A DNA stretch of 64,000 bases from Prevotella sp. (GCA_017483805.1 JAFUUL010000070.1:1-64000), one strand, 5' to 3'. Shown: positions 37,677 to 46,724, counted from the first letter of the stretch. Notes: a model not told the origin generated them from the letters alone. Made by a program: numbers and translations.

Positions 37677-38582
37677 ATGAACAAAACGATACTGACGATA
37701 ACCGGCAGCGACGGCACGGGAGGTTCGGGCGTGCAGGCCGACATACGCTTCATCAGCAGTCTGGGGGGCGTGGCTGTCTCGGCGGTCACCTCCATCACCG
37801 TGCAGAACACGCTGGGTATTCAGGAGTTCTACGACCTGCCCGCCGACGTGGTACGCCGACAGACGGAGGCCATCATCAACGACCTGCAGCCACAGGTGGT
37901 GAAGGTGGGCCTGCTGCGCCGCACCGACCACGTGGAGATGGTGGCCGAGGTGCTGAGGAAATACCGTCCGCGCCACGTGGTATATGCCCCTGTGCTGACG
38001 TCAACCAAGGGCGAACGACTGGTCTCGGAGAAGGTGTTTGAGGCCATAGAACGCCTGCTGATTCCTCTGTGCACGGTTGTGCTGAGACCCGCCGACCTGC
38101 CTGATGGACAGCGTCAGCACGGTCAGGCCAACCAACTGGCGTCGGCCGTGGCCTACTATCTGAGTCTGGGCGAGACGGAGGGCGAGGCCATGCTTCACGC
38201 CCAAGCCTGTCTGAAGCAGGGGCCGACGGCCTACGCGGAGGGGAGCGGGCGGACTGAAGAACTCTACAATCAGTTTATGGATGCCGTGGAGCGCCACTTC
38301 AGCCACTATGCCGACGTGTCGTTCTATGCCGAGCAGGTGAACGTCAGTCCGCGCTATCTGGGTCAGGTGACGCGCCGCATCGCCAACCGTTCGCCGAAAG
38401 CCATCATCGACGAGCGCATCACCAGCGAGATAGCGTCGCTGCTCACCACCACCAACAAGCCCCTGAAGGAGATTGCACTGCTGTTGGGATTCTCATCGCA
38501 GTCACACCTGTCGCGCTTCTTCAGGCAGCACAAGGGTATGTCGCCATCGGAGTTTAGAGACGCTAAGAGAATTGAAGATTGA
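37677..38582 (+). CDS. Degenerate ThiD/pyridoxal-kinase-like domain fused to an AraC-type DNA-binding domain; candidate B6 regulator
   Basis: A 301-residue protein. Residues 1-185 follow the ThiD / pyridoxal kinase fold: ITGSDGTGGSGVQADI (8-23), SITVQNT, VVKVGLL. However, the aspartate of the usual DPVM motif is alanine (YAPVL, A104). The ~70-residue segment carrying the ATP site is missing between LCTVVLRPADLP and the final helices. The catalytic GTGC/GTGD anion hole is replaced by HGQANQ (148-153). Residues ~198-296 are a standard AraC/XylS helix-turn-helix pair (VSFYAEQVNVSPRYLGQV, LKEIALLLGFSSQSHLSRFFR). The gene is followed directly by pdxS and pdxT. I infer a non-catalytic kinase domain sensing a B6 vitamer (or thiamine precursor) and controlling PLP synthesis. 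Confidence 0.75.
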   Translation: MNKTILTITGSDGTGGSGVQADIRFISSLGGVAVSAVTSITVQNTLGIQEFYDLPADVVRRQTEAIINDLQPQVVKVGLLRRTDHVEMVAEVLRKYRPRHVVYAPVLTSTKGERLVSEKVFEAIERLLIPLCTVVLRPADLPDGQRQHGQANQLASAVAYYLSLGETEGEAMLHAQACLKQGPTAYAEGSGRTEELYNQFMDAVERHFSHYADVSFYAEQVNVSPRYLGQVTRRIANRSPKAIIDERITSEIASLLTTTNKPLKEIALLLGFSSQSHLSRFFRQHKGMSPSEFRDAKRIED

Positions 38583-38612
38583 AGATTGAAAATTGAAAAT
38601 TAAACAATAAAG
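38571..38612. repeat. 7-bp array at the regulator / pdxS junction
   Basis: ATTGAAG, ATTGAAG, ATTGAAA, ATTGAAA, ATTAAAC, AATAAAG: six heptamers. The first two encode the last residues (IED) and the stop of the regulator gene, and the array ends about 10 bp before the pdxS ATG. Confidence 0.88.
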
Positions 38613-38621
38613 ACTTAAATT

Positions 38622-39497
38622 ATGGCAAACGAAAGACAAGCACTTAACCGCCAGTTGGCACAGATGCTGAAAGGCGGCGTTATCATGGACGTGACCACAC
38701 CCGAACAGGCCCGCATAGCCGAACAGGCCGGAGCCTGCGCCGTGATGGCCCTGGAACGTATCCCCGCCGACATTCGGGCTGCCGGCGGCGTGTCGAGAAT
38801 GAGTGACCCGAAGATGATACGCGGCATTCAGGAGGCAGTGAGCATACCCGTAATGGCCAAGTGCCGCATCGGACACATCGCCGAGGCGCTGATCCTGCAG
38901 GCCATCGAGATAGACTATATCGACGAGAGCGAGGTGCTCTCGCCTGCCGACAACATCCACCATATCGACAAGACGCAGTTTCAGGTGCCCTTCGTCTGCG
39001 GTGCCAAAAACCTGGGCGAGGCCCTGCGCCGTATCAGCGAGGGTGCCACGATGATTCGCACCAAGGGAGAGCCGGGCACGGGCGATGTGGTGCAGGCCGT
39101 CAGCCACATGCGGCTGATGCAGAGCGAGATTCGTCGTCTCACCTCCATGAGCGAGGACGAACTCTATGAGGCTGCCAAGCAACTGCAGGCTCCCTACGAA
39201 CTGGTGCGCTACGTTCACGACAACGGACGCCTGCCGGTGGTGAACTTCGCCGCAGGTGGTGTGGCCACGCCTGCCGACGCTGCCCTGATGATGATGCTCG
39301 GTGCCGAGGGCGTGTTCGTGGGCAGCGGCATCTTCAAGAGCGGCAATCCAGAGAAGCGGGCCGCCGCCATCGTGCAGGCCGTCACCAACTATCAGGATGC
39401 CAAGATGCTGGCCCAACTGAGCGAGGACCTGGGCGAGGCCATGGTGGGCATCAACGAACAGGAGATAGAACTGCTGATGGCAGAGCGAGGAAAATGA
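38622..39497 (+). CDS. pdxS: Pyridoxal 5'-phosphate synthase subunit PdxS
   Basis: A 291-residue TIM-barrel protein of normal length. It has GGVIMDV near the N-terminus, the first imine-forming lysine in VMAKCRIGH, and the second lysine in [12 protein letters not shown], together with the hallmark [13 protein letters not shown]. With PdxT it makes PLP from ribose 5-phosphate, glyceraldehyde 3-phosphate and glutamine (the DXP-independent route). It overlaps pdxT by 4 bp (ATGA). Confidence 0.97.
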   Translation: MANERQALNRQLAQMLKGGVIMDVTTPEQARIAEQAGACAVMALERIPADIRAAGGVSRMSDPKMIRGIQEAVSIPVMAKCRIGHIAEALILQAIEIDYIDESEVLSPADNIHHIDKTQFQVPFVCGAKNLGEALRRISEGATMIRTKGEPGTGDVVQAVSHMRLMQSEIRRLTSMSEDELYEAAKQLQAPYELVRYVHDNGRLPVVNFAAGGVATPADAALMMMLGAEGVFVGSGIFKSGNPEKRAAAIVQAVTNYQDAKMLAQLSEDLGEAMVGINEQEIELLMAERGK

Positions 39498-40063
39498 GGA
39501 TAGCGGTATTGGCCCTGCAGGGGGCATTCATAGAGCATGAGCAGATGCTCAGCAGACTCGGGGCGGAGGTCTTCGAGGTGAGAAACCTGCGCGACTGGCA
39601 GCAGCCGAAAGACGGGCTGGTGCTGCCTGGCGGCGAGAGTACGGTGCAGGCACGGTTGCTCCGTGAACTGGGACTGCTGGAACCCATTCGCGAGGCCATT
39701 GTCGGCGGGCTGCCCGTACTGGCCACCTGTGCCGGACTGATCCTGCTGGCTAAGCAGGAGGGCGGACAGCCCCGCAGCGGGCTCTGCACGATGGATATCG
39801 ACGTGGTGCGCAATGCATACGGTCGACAACTGGGCAGTTTCCACACTCAGGGTCTGGTGAAAGGTTTGGAGGGCCAGGTGCCCATGACGTTCATTAGGGC
39901 GCCCTACGTGGGTCGGGGGCTTTCGAAGGAGGTGGACGTGCTGGCGGAGGTCGACGGACATATCGTCGCCGTCAGGCAGGGTCGCCAGATCGCCACAGCC
40001 TTCCACCCCGAACTGGATGATGACCTGCGCCTGCACCAATTATTTGCCAGTCAGTGCGGGTAA
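39494..40063 (+). CDS. pdxT: PdxT, glutaminase subunit of PLP synthase
   Basis: A 189-residue class I glutamine amidotransferase-like protein. It has [11 protein letters not shown], the LPGGEST motif, the nucleophile cysteine in [10 protein letters not shown] and the catalytic His/Glu in TAFHPEL. It supplies ammonia to PdxS. It is the last gene of the B6 unit; the following dsbD gene has its own promoter. Confidence 0.96.
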   Translation: MRIAVLALQGAFIEHEQMLSRLGAEVFEVRNLRDWQQPKDGLVLPGGESTVQARLLRELGLLEPIREAIVGGLPVLATCAGLILLAKQEGGQPRSGLCTMDIDVVRNAYGRQLGSFHTQGLVKGLEGQVPMTFIRAPYVGRGLSKEVDVLAEVDGHIVAVRQGRQIATAFHPELDDDLRLHQLFASQCG

Positions 40064-40109
40064 CTTCGACGGTGCCAAAGTTACCCGCACTCGGAAAAAC
40101 TCAAATAAA

Positions 40110-40141
40110 TTTGGCTTTTCTCTCATTTTTTCGTAACTTTG
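40110..40141 (+). promoter_or_regulatory. Promoter of dsbD-PL1
   Basis: TTTG at 40110-40113, exactly 20 bp, then TAACTTTG at 40134-40141: a full consensus match, 23 bp upstream of the ATG at 40165. Confidence 0.78.
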
Positions 40142-40164
40142 CCGCCCGAATAAAACCAACTGAC

Positions 40165-42258
40165 ATGAAAAGAACTATACTGACATTGTCCGCAGTGATG
40201 CTGGTGCTCTCCGCACTGGCCCAGATGGCCGACCCCATCCACTTCACTGCAAAACTGAAGACCACCACCGGCAACGAGGCCGAGATCACATTCACCGCCA
40301 CCATCGACGAGGGGTGGCACGTCTACTCCACCGACCTGGGCGAGGACGGCCCCATCGAGGCCACCTTCCACGCCGACAAGTTGGAGGGGGTCCAATTGGT
40401 GGGCAAGTTGATGCCGAAGGGCAACGTCATCCAGAAATACGACAACCTGTTCGGCATGGAACTGAAGTACTTCGAGCATACGGCCACCTTCGTGCAGAAG
40501 ATCAGATTCACCGCCCAGCAGTACGACATAGACTGCTATCTGGAGTACGGTGCCTGCAACGACATGAGTTGTCTGCCACCCACACAGGTGGAGTTTAAGG
40601 AGAAAGGAACGGCTCCCCAGCAGACCGCACAGCAGACCGCACAGCAGACTCTCCCCCAGCCCCTCCCTGTAGGGAGGGGAGTGGACAGTCTCAGCACGGA
40701 GAAGGAGCAGGCCACCGACACCATCTACTCCCCTCCCTCACAGGGAGGGGCCGGGGGAGAGTCTGTCGGGGGAGAGTCTGTTGGGGGAGAGTCTGCTTCT
40801 CTTTGGACTCCCGTCATCTCTGAACTGCAATCCTTCGGCGAGTCTGACAGCATAGCCGACAAGTCGCTGCTCTACATCCTGGCGATGGGCTTCGTGGGCG
40901 GCCTGCTGGCTGTCTGCATGCCCTGCATCTGGCCCATCATCCCCATGACGGTCTCGTTCTTCCTGAAGCGGGCCAAGACGGATAAAAAGAAAGGTATACG
41001 CGATGCCATCACCTACGGACTGAGCATCATCGTCATCTATCTGACGCTGGGCCTCTGTGTGACGGCTATCTTCGGCAGCGACACCCTCAACGCGATGTCG
41101 ACCAATGCCGTGTTCAACATCTTCCTCTTCCTGCTGCTCGTGGTCTTCGCCCTGTCGTTCTTCGGCTGGTTCGAAATCCGCCTGCCGGGCTCATGGACAG
41201 ACAAGGTTGATACAAAAGCCTCGGCCACCAGTGGTCTCCTCAGTATCTTCCTCATGGCCTTCACCCTGGTGCTGGTGTCCTTCTCGTGCACGGCCCCCAT
41301 CATCGGCCTGCTGCTCGTAGAGACCACAACCAGCGGCAACTGGCTGGCCCCTGCCATCGGCATGTTGGGCTTTGCTGTCGCCCTGGCCCTGCCCTTCACG
41401 CTCTTCGCCCTCTTCCCCTCGTGGCTGAAACAGGCACCGAAGTCAGGCTCATGGATGACGACCATCAAGGTGGTGCTGGGCTTCATCGAACTGGCCTTCG
41501 CCCTGAAGTTCCTCTCCGTGGCCGACTTGGCCTACGGTTGGCATCTGCTGGACCGCGAGGTGTTCCTCTCGCTGTGGATTGTCATCTTCGGCCTGCTGGG
41601 TGCCTATCTGCTGGGCTGGCTGAAGTTCCAGGAGGACCAGGCGACTGAGGGGGACAGCAACCAGCACAAGCCGATGCCCGTGCTCTGCATCATGGGCGGA
41701 CTGGTGTCGCTGGCCTTCGCCGTCTATATGGTGCCCGGTCTGTGGGGGGCTCCTTGCAAGGCTGTCAGCGCCTTTGCTCCGCCAATGAACACGCAGGACT
41801 TCAACCTGAACACGAAGGTGGTGGAGGCCCGCTTCACCGACTATGAGCAGGGCATGGCTGCCGCCCGCGCCGAGGGCAAGCCTGTGCTGATCGACTTCAC
41901 AGGCTTCGGCTGCGTGAACTGCCGCAAGATGGAGGCCGCCGTGTGGACTGATCCACGCGTGGCACAGATGCTGACTCGCGATTTCGTGCTCATCTCGCTC
42001 TACGTAGACGACAAGGCTGCACTGCCTGAGCCCATCGAAGTGACCGACCAGCAGGGCAACCCGAAGAAACTGCGCACCGTCGGAGCCAAGTGGAGTCATC
42101 TGCAGAGCCACAAGTTCGGTGCCAACGCCCAGCCCTTCTACGTCATGCTCGACCCTGCCACTGGTCGTCCCCTGGCCGGCAGTCGCGCCTACAATGAGGA
42201 CATACAGGCCTACATCGACTTTCTGAACACTGGCATCTCCAACTACAAGCAGAAATGA
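40165..42258 (+). CDS. dsbD: DsbD-like thiol:disulfide interchange protein
   Basis: About 697 residues from the ATG at 40165; the frame is open further upstream, but this start is correctly placed after the promoter and gives a signal peptide (MKRTILTLSAVMLVLSALA). An N-terminal DsbD-alpha-like domain (cysteines in YGACNDMSCLPP) is followed by eight or so membrane helices with the redox cysteines AVCMPCIWP and FSCTAP. The C-terminal thioredoxin domain carries GCVNCRKME. It passes electrons from the cytoplasm to periplasmic proteins. The linker (about residues 148-215) is made of repeats, including an inverted pair of palindromes. Its stop overlaps the pectate lyase start by 4 bp. Confidence 0.88.
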   Translation: MKRTILTLSAVMLVLSALAQMADPIHFTAKLKTTTGNEAEITFTATIDEGWHVYSTDLGEDGPIEATFHADKLEGVQLVGKLMPKGNVIQKYDNLFGMELKYFEHTATFVQKIRFTAQQYDIDCYLEYGACNDMSCLPPTQVEFKEKGTAPQQTAQQTAQQTLPQPLPVGRGVDSLSTEKEQATDTIYSPPSQGGAGGESVGGESVGGESASLWTPVISELQSFGESDSIADKSLLYILAMGFVGGLLAVCMPCIWPIIPMTVSFFLKRAKTDKKKGIRDAITYGLSIIVIYLTLGLCVTAIFGSDTLNAMSTNAVFNIFLFLLLVVFALSFFGWFEIRLPGSWTDKVDTKASATSGLLSIFLMAFTLVLVSFSCTAPIIGLLLVETTTSGNWLAPAIGMLGFAVALALPFTLFALFPSWLKQAPKSGSWMTTIKVVLGFIELAFALKFLSVADLAYGWHLLDREVFLSLWIVIFGLLGAYLLGWLKFQEDQATEGDSNQHKPMPVLCIMGGLVSLAFAVYMVPGLWGAPCKAVSAFAPPMNTQDFNLNTKVVEARFTDYEQGMAAARAEGKPVLIDFTGFGCVNCRKMEAAVWTDPRVAQMLTRDFVLISLYVDDKAALPEPIEVTDQQGNPKKLRTVGAKWSHLQSHKFGANAQPFYVMLDPATGRPLAGSRAYNEDIQAYIDFLNTGISNYKQK
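40618..40796 (+). repeat. Repeat-built linker in dsbD: CAG-rich repeats, inverted palindrome pair and three 15-bp repeats
   Basis: In order: three copies of a 12-bp unit (CAGCAGACCGCA); a palindromic element at 40648-40684 (CCCCTCCCTGTAGGGAGGGG core); an inverted near-identical copy at 40725-40762; and three 15-bp repeats of GGGGGAGAGTCTGT type encoding GESVG. All remain in frame. Flanking codons are normal for the gene. Confidence 0.85.
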
Positions 42259-44234
42259 TCGACAGGCCGGCACGCAACAGGACGCTCTCTCACCGCAGGC
42301 CTTTCGTGATTCTTGTACTCCTGCTCGTTGCCCTCACCGTCAGTGCACAATACGGCCCTATGGGGTTTGTCAATTGTGACGGCGGCATCACTGGCGGCGG
42401 AACGGGACAGGTGGTCAGGGTGAACAACCGTGAGGATCTGGCCCGCTATGCCCAATCGGCTACACCTTATATTATAATGGTGGAGGGCAGACTAGAGGGC
42501 AACGGGCTGAACCGCCAGAGAGACGTCATCGACGTGCACTCCGACAAGACCATCGTCGGCACGAAAGGGGCCGAACTGGCCGGCATCGGGCTGAACATCA
42601 ACGGCCAGCAGAACATCATCATACGCAACCTCGTCATCCACCATGCCGACCCCGACGGCATTGCCGCACGCAATAGCCACCACATCTGGGTGGACCACTG
42701 CGAGATATACAGTCAGGACGAGGCTGAGAGGGAAGACTGGGACGGACTGATCGACCTGACTGCGGGCAGCAGTTACCTGACCGTCAGTTACTGCTACATA
42801 CACGACCACCACAAGGCCTGCCTGCTCAACTCAGGCACCATGCACTTCGAGGACAACGACAGGAACCGCGCCACCTATCACCACAACGCCTTCGTCCGTA
42901 CCGACCAGCGCAATCCGCGGATAGGCTACGGACTGGGCCACGTGTTCTGCAACTACTATCAGGACATCGGCTCCTATGCCATCGGCATGCACACCCAGGC
43001 CCAAGTGCTGTCAGAGCACAACTACTTCGGTCCCCGTGTCAAGCACCCCTTCGCCCAGATGTACGCCTCCAGCCTCGACGACGCTGCCTGTGCCTACTTC
43101 GACGACCGCGGCAGCCACTTCGCCCAGCCGCTGCCCTCGCAGTTCAAGTACCAGCCCACGGGCACCTCCTTCGTCCCTGCCCAGTGGTACGACTACACCT
43201 TTGCCCTCGACGATACAACTGCCGTTGCATCGCTCCATCCCGCTCAGACCGGGCCGCAGGAAGGTCTGGAGCACGAGCCCATCCTATGGCCAGGCAATGG
43301 TGCCACCGGCCTGCCGCTAACCACGCGTCCGCAGTTCAGCAGCATTGAGAACATGACTCAGGCCGAGGTCTTCTGGGGAACGGCCCCCGACCGCTTGCAG
43401 CCTCTCGCCGGCATCGCGTCGGTGCGCCTGCAGCCCTCCACCGCCTATTACTGGAAAGTTGAAGCGCGTAACGACAAAGGCACACATGCCTCGCCCGTCT
43501 ACCACTTCACCACTGCCGGTCGTCAGCCGTCAAAGCCCTACCCTGCCGACGGCGAACGCAACGCTCAACTGCGAGCAGCCACCGCCGCCAACGCAATGAC
43601 GGCGCCGATGAGCCTCAGTTGGCAGCCCGCCGCCGACGCTCAAATATATAAGGTGTATCTGTCGACTGCCGCCAACGACCTGGATAGCCACCTCGTGGCG
43701 TCGACAGCCGCCACCACCTGCAATCCAGGCACCCTGCTCTATGGCCAGACCTACTACTGGCGGGTGGATGCCGTCACCAGCGATGGCGAAACCATTCGAG
43801 GCGACATCTGGACCTTCTCTGCTCCTGCCTGCAACATCCAGACGGGACGGACGGAACTGGAACATCTGGCCCGCAGTGCCTACGCCTATCTGGAGCGCCA
43901 GGATGGCTCGTGGTTCAAGGCCAGCAACGACACTGTGACCGTGGGCGAAGCCGGGCCAGGCGCCATGACCGGCGTGTGGACAGGCGAGGACGGCCGCTAT
44001 AGGGTCAGCATCGACTTTTACGACGAGAAGTCCGGCCAAGCGTGGATGGCTCTCTCCGTCAACGACGTGTTGGTAGACTCATGGCAGGGCAACAAGCAGA
44101 ACGGCATGACCACCCATCAGGTCAGCGAGAGCCTCCTGCTCCACAAGGGCGACCAGTTGCGCATCGACTTCTACACTCAAGGCAAAATGCGCTGCCGCAT
44201 GGACTGCATCGACATCGAGCCCGTCAACAGTTAA
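42255..44234 (+). CDS. PL1-family pectate lyase with C-terminal FN3-like and binding domains
   Basis: A 659-residue secreted protein; a 17-residue basic leader precedes the hydrophobic signal (FVILVLLLVALTVSA). The parallel beta-helix of PL1 covers ~22-330, with SHHIWVDHCEI, a calcium-binding aspartate run (EDWDGLIDLTAGSSYLTVSYC) and the catalytic-arginine block AFVRTDQRNPRIGYG. Two fibronectin-type domains (~350-525) and a CBM-like sandwich (~540-659) follow. It cleaves polygalacturonate by beta-elimination. It overlaps dsbD by 4 bp, an unusual pairing that would tie lyase translation to a disulfide reductase. Confidence 0.87.
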   Translation: MIDRPARNRTLSHRRPFVILVLLLVALTVSAQYGPMGFVNCDGGITGGGTGQVVRVNNREDLARYAQSATPYIIMVEGRLEGNGLNRQRDVIDVHSDKTIVGTKGAELAGIGLNINGQQNIIIRNLVIHHADPDGIAARNSHHIWVDHCEIYSQDEAEREDWDGLIDLTAGSSYLTVSYCYIHDHHKACLLNSGTMHFEDNDRNRATYHHNAFVRTDQRNPRIGYGLGHVFCNYYQDIGSYAIGMHTQAQVLSEHNYFGPRVKHPFAQMYASSLDDAACAYFDDRGSHFAQPLPSQFKYQPTGTSFVPAQWYDYTFALDDTTAVASLHPAQTGPQEGLEHEPILWPGNGATGLPLTTRPQFSSIENMTQAEVFWGTAPDRLQPLAGIASVRLQPSTAYYWKVEARNDKGTHASPVYHFTTAGRQPSKPYPADGERNAQLRAATAANAMTAPMSLSWQPAADAQIYKVYLSTAANDLDSHLVASTAATTCNPGTLLYGQTYYWRVDAVTSDGETIRGDIWTFSAPACNIQTGRTELEHLARSAYAYLERQDGSWFKASNDTVTVGEAGPGAMTGVWTGEDGRYRVSIDFYDEKSGQAWMALSVNDVLVDSWQGNKQNGMTTHQVSESLLLHKGDQLRIDFYTQGKMRCRMDCIDIEPVNS

Positions 44235-44270
44235 TTATCCTCTGTCCTCCATTCAGATAGTTTGAAGCCT
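44231..44270 (+). repeat. Dispersed repeat, copy 1 (second copy at 63661)
   Basis: About 34 of 40 bases match 63661-63700 in the same orientation, including the shared words TAATTATCCTC and GTCCTCCATTCA and TTGAAGCC. It begins inside the pectate lyase stop codon. Confidence 0.75.
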
Positions 44271-44325
44271 CCAAACGGTTGGTTTGGAGCCTTCAAACTC
44301 CCCGTTTGGAGGCTTCAAACCAACC
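44260..44325. repeat. 22-bp-period array of three imperfect palindromes
   Basis: Units start at 44260, 44282 and 44304, exactly 22 bp apart. Each is a variant of GTTTGRAGSCTYCAAAC plus a 5-bp spacer. The first and third cores are perfect reverse complements, giving an 18-bp stem that spans the array. It sits 26 bp after the pectate lyase stop, where it could also act as a transcript end. Confidence 0.85.
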
Positions 44326-44513
44326 GGAACAAAGCACTGCACTTTTTCTGTCTACGATCGCTACACCCGAAGATGATATCGGACAAAAGTATATTATTTC
44401 AGGCGACTATCGCAGAAATCGCAAAAGTTATATTTACTAGAAATCCTCCAAATGTTTCTATTAAAATATGTATATTTTAGATAGAAATTCACATTATTCT
44501 CAGAAAAAAGCAC

Positions 44514-44521
44514 TATCTTTG
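44514..44521 (+). promoter_or_regulatory. Promoter -7 box before the decayed restriction gene
   Basis: TATCTTTG matches TAnnTTTG, 26 bp before the ATG at 44548. The surrounding 20 bp are repeated exactly upstream of rsfS at 49004. Confidence 0.6.
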
Positions 44522-44547
44522 CAAACTAGAACAAAAACACAGAAGAT

Positions 44548-46001
44548 ATGCAAGAGAAGTGGAACCAATTCGTATATTATCTGCGCGAAGCCAAGAAGAA
44601 CGGTGTGGAGGAGCCTGAGTATCATTCAACGATAGAGGCTCAACTGCAACTTTTGGGCTGAATGCGATATAAGAACGAGATCTGAACAAGCCGAACCTCT
44701 CCATCGGCAACAACGGGCATATCCAGCCAGACATACTGATTCAGAAGGATGACAAGAAGCAGTTTGTCATTGAGGTGAAGCGCCCCTTGCATACGCAGAT
44801 TGCGAAAGACAGAGATCAGTTGGTGTCATACATGCGCCAACTAAAACTGAAAGCAGGTATCTACATCGGAGAGCATATCGAGATATTCTATGATCAGCCT
44901 GACAGCGAGAATGCCGTTTCTGTGCTGACAATCCCCTTGGAACTTGATAACAAACGTGGAGCGCGTTTCGTGGAGTTGTTTTCGAAAGACCGCTTCAGCA
45001 AGGAAGCCATCGTTCAGTTCTGTGAAGATCGCATTAAGGAAATGCGCCATCAAGAGAGTCTGAACAAGATTAAAGACCATCTTATTACTGATGCTCAAGG
45101 CCAGATAACAGAAGGCATGAAGATGTATCTGATGGAAAAGTATGGCAACACGTTCTCTGAAAGCGACATCGTTGGTATGTTGGCATCTTTAAACTTCACA
45201 GCAACGCCCAAAGACAGACAACAGCCTGTAGCAGTTACGCCCGTTCCTACGCCTCAGAAGCAAGGTTCAGATACAACAAAGCCCAAACAAGAGCATGATA
45301 AGACCCAGTACTCGATAAATGGAGGTGCATTTTTGGGAAAACGCCGTTTCGTGCATCAGTTGGTGAAATTGTATTTCGAGCAGCATCCGTCAGCCACATT
45401 TGCAGAATTGGAGCAAGTATTCAAACCTGAGTTGCAAGGCTCATACGGCATGATTCGTACCGTTGACGACGTCCGCGAGAAGGGTGTGGGGGAGTACAGG
45501 TTTCTTATGAAAGACAATGAGATTCTTCGCAGCGCAGACGGAGTAACATTTGCTGTTTGTTCTCAGTGGGGAATTGGGAATACTCCAAGAGTGGTGGAAC
45601 TGGCGAAGAAGTTGGGATATAGCATCACTACTTCTGGCGAGTCCACAAAAGTTGATACCCCAAAAACAGGAGTAAAAACAGAGGGGACTATATCCTGTGT
45701 ACTTACTCGCAATGCTAACGCTAAAGGCATCTTCGACATCAACGCCCAGTCGCTGACCGTTCTGAAAGGCAGCACAATCAATCCAAAGCATCTTGACAAG
45801 ATACGTCCTGAGACAAAGCAAAAGCGTGAAGCCTTGATAGCCGAGTACACAGAGCGTAGAGATGACGTGCTGGTTGTGGTGAACGATGCCGCTTTCAACA
45901 CCCCCAGCGGTGCGGCTGTCTTCTGTGTTGGCGGTTCCTCGAATGGCTGGAAAGACTGGAGAGACGAAAAGAATAACGAACTTGACATTTACAGAAAGTA
46001 G
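44548..46001 (+). pseudogene. Frameshifted HsdR-N / DUF4357 restriction-type gene
   Basis: The gene starts MQEKWNQFVYYLREAKKNGVEE and hits TGA at 44659-44661. The downstream frame (open from 44673 to 46001) continues the same protein: KPNLSIGNNGHIQPDILIQ, then FVIEVKRPLHTQ (a PD-(D/E)xK-like core, D..E-x-K) and YMRQLKLKAGIYIGEHIEIFYD. To restore the frame, at least two small indels between 44655 and 44690 are needed, so this is decay rather than one sequencing slip. The C-terminus (~300-408 of the open part) is DUF4357-like (FNTPSGAAVFCVGGSSNGW). Such proteins accompany restriction systems. AT-richer than the window average. Confidence 0.75.
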
Positions 46002-46004
46002 ATA

Positions 46005-46712
46005 ATGATATCAAACAACAAACAAGCAGCAGCACGCCGATTCGTGGAAACATGGAAGGGACGTGGGTATGAGAAGGGTGACACGCAATCTTTCTGGTAT
46101 CAGTTGTTGCATGATATATTCGGAATTGAGGTTCCTGCAAACTTCATCCAATTTGAACTTCCCGTTCATCTGAAAAATACTAAATTCATTGATGCCTATA
46201 TCCCTTCAACAAAGGTGATTATTGAGTAGAAGGAACTGAAAAAGGATTTGGATACTGCGGGGAAGCAAAGTGATGGTGACAAGTTGACACCATACGAACA
46301 GGCTCAGCGCTATATAGGTGGCTTGAACTACACGATGTGGCCTCGTTGGACAGTGACCTGCAACTTCAAATCCTTCAAGGTTTACGATATGGACCAGCCC
46401 CAGGCCGAGCCAATGGAAATACTCCTTGAAAACTTGGAGCGCGAATACTATTTGCTAAAGTTCCTTGTGGATGACAACACAACGCCATTGCGGCGTGAAA
46501 AGGAAATATCCATCAAGGCAGGTGAGCTGATTGGCAAACTGTATAACGAACTCCACCAGCAATATCATAACCCTGACACTCCCCAAGCACTCCATTCATT
46601 GAATGTGCTGTGCATACGCTTGGTATTTTGCTTGTTTGCCGAAAAGAGCCTTTTGTTTGGCGATAACCGAAGTGCTTTTCACGACTATACTTGTTGTTAC
46701 GAAGCGGCATAA
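46005..46712 (+). pseudogene. Broken N-terminus of a type IIG/MmeI-like restriction-methyltransferase
   Basis: MISNNKQAAARRFVETWKGRGYEKGDTQSFW and HDIFGIEVPANFIQFE are typical starts of large MmeI/YeeA-like DNA methyltransferases. The reading frame is cut by TAG at 46227-46229, at the place of the glutamine in the nuclease motif VIIE[Q]KE, then continues in the same frame (KLTPYEQAQRYIGGLNY ... WTVTCNFKSFKVYDM) to TAA at 46710. There the protein ends after FCLFAEKSLLFGDNRS, before any methyltransferase motif. Intact relatives are much longer, so the gene carries both a nonsense mutation and a 3' deletion. It starts 3 bp after the preceding decayed gene. Confidence 0.75.
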
Positions 46713-46724
46713 ATAAGTGTAAAT

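Larger units (their letters stand above)
44235..44547. other. Non-coding interval (313 bp) with palindromic repeats and a promoter
   Basis: No gene is seen. It contains a dispersed repeat (44231-44270), a 22-bp-period array of imperfect palindromes (44260-44325) that could terminate the pectate lyase transcript, an AT-rich stretch, and a promoter -7 box at 44514 before the decayed restriction gene. Confidence 0.7.

Noticed and set aside
46227..46229. TAG possibly read as glutamine (stop-codon reassignment)
   Set aside because: The TAG replaces a conserved glutamine, but the same gene is truncated at its 3' end and the neighbouring gene is also broken. Other genes in the window use TAG as a normal stop, so decay is simpler.
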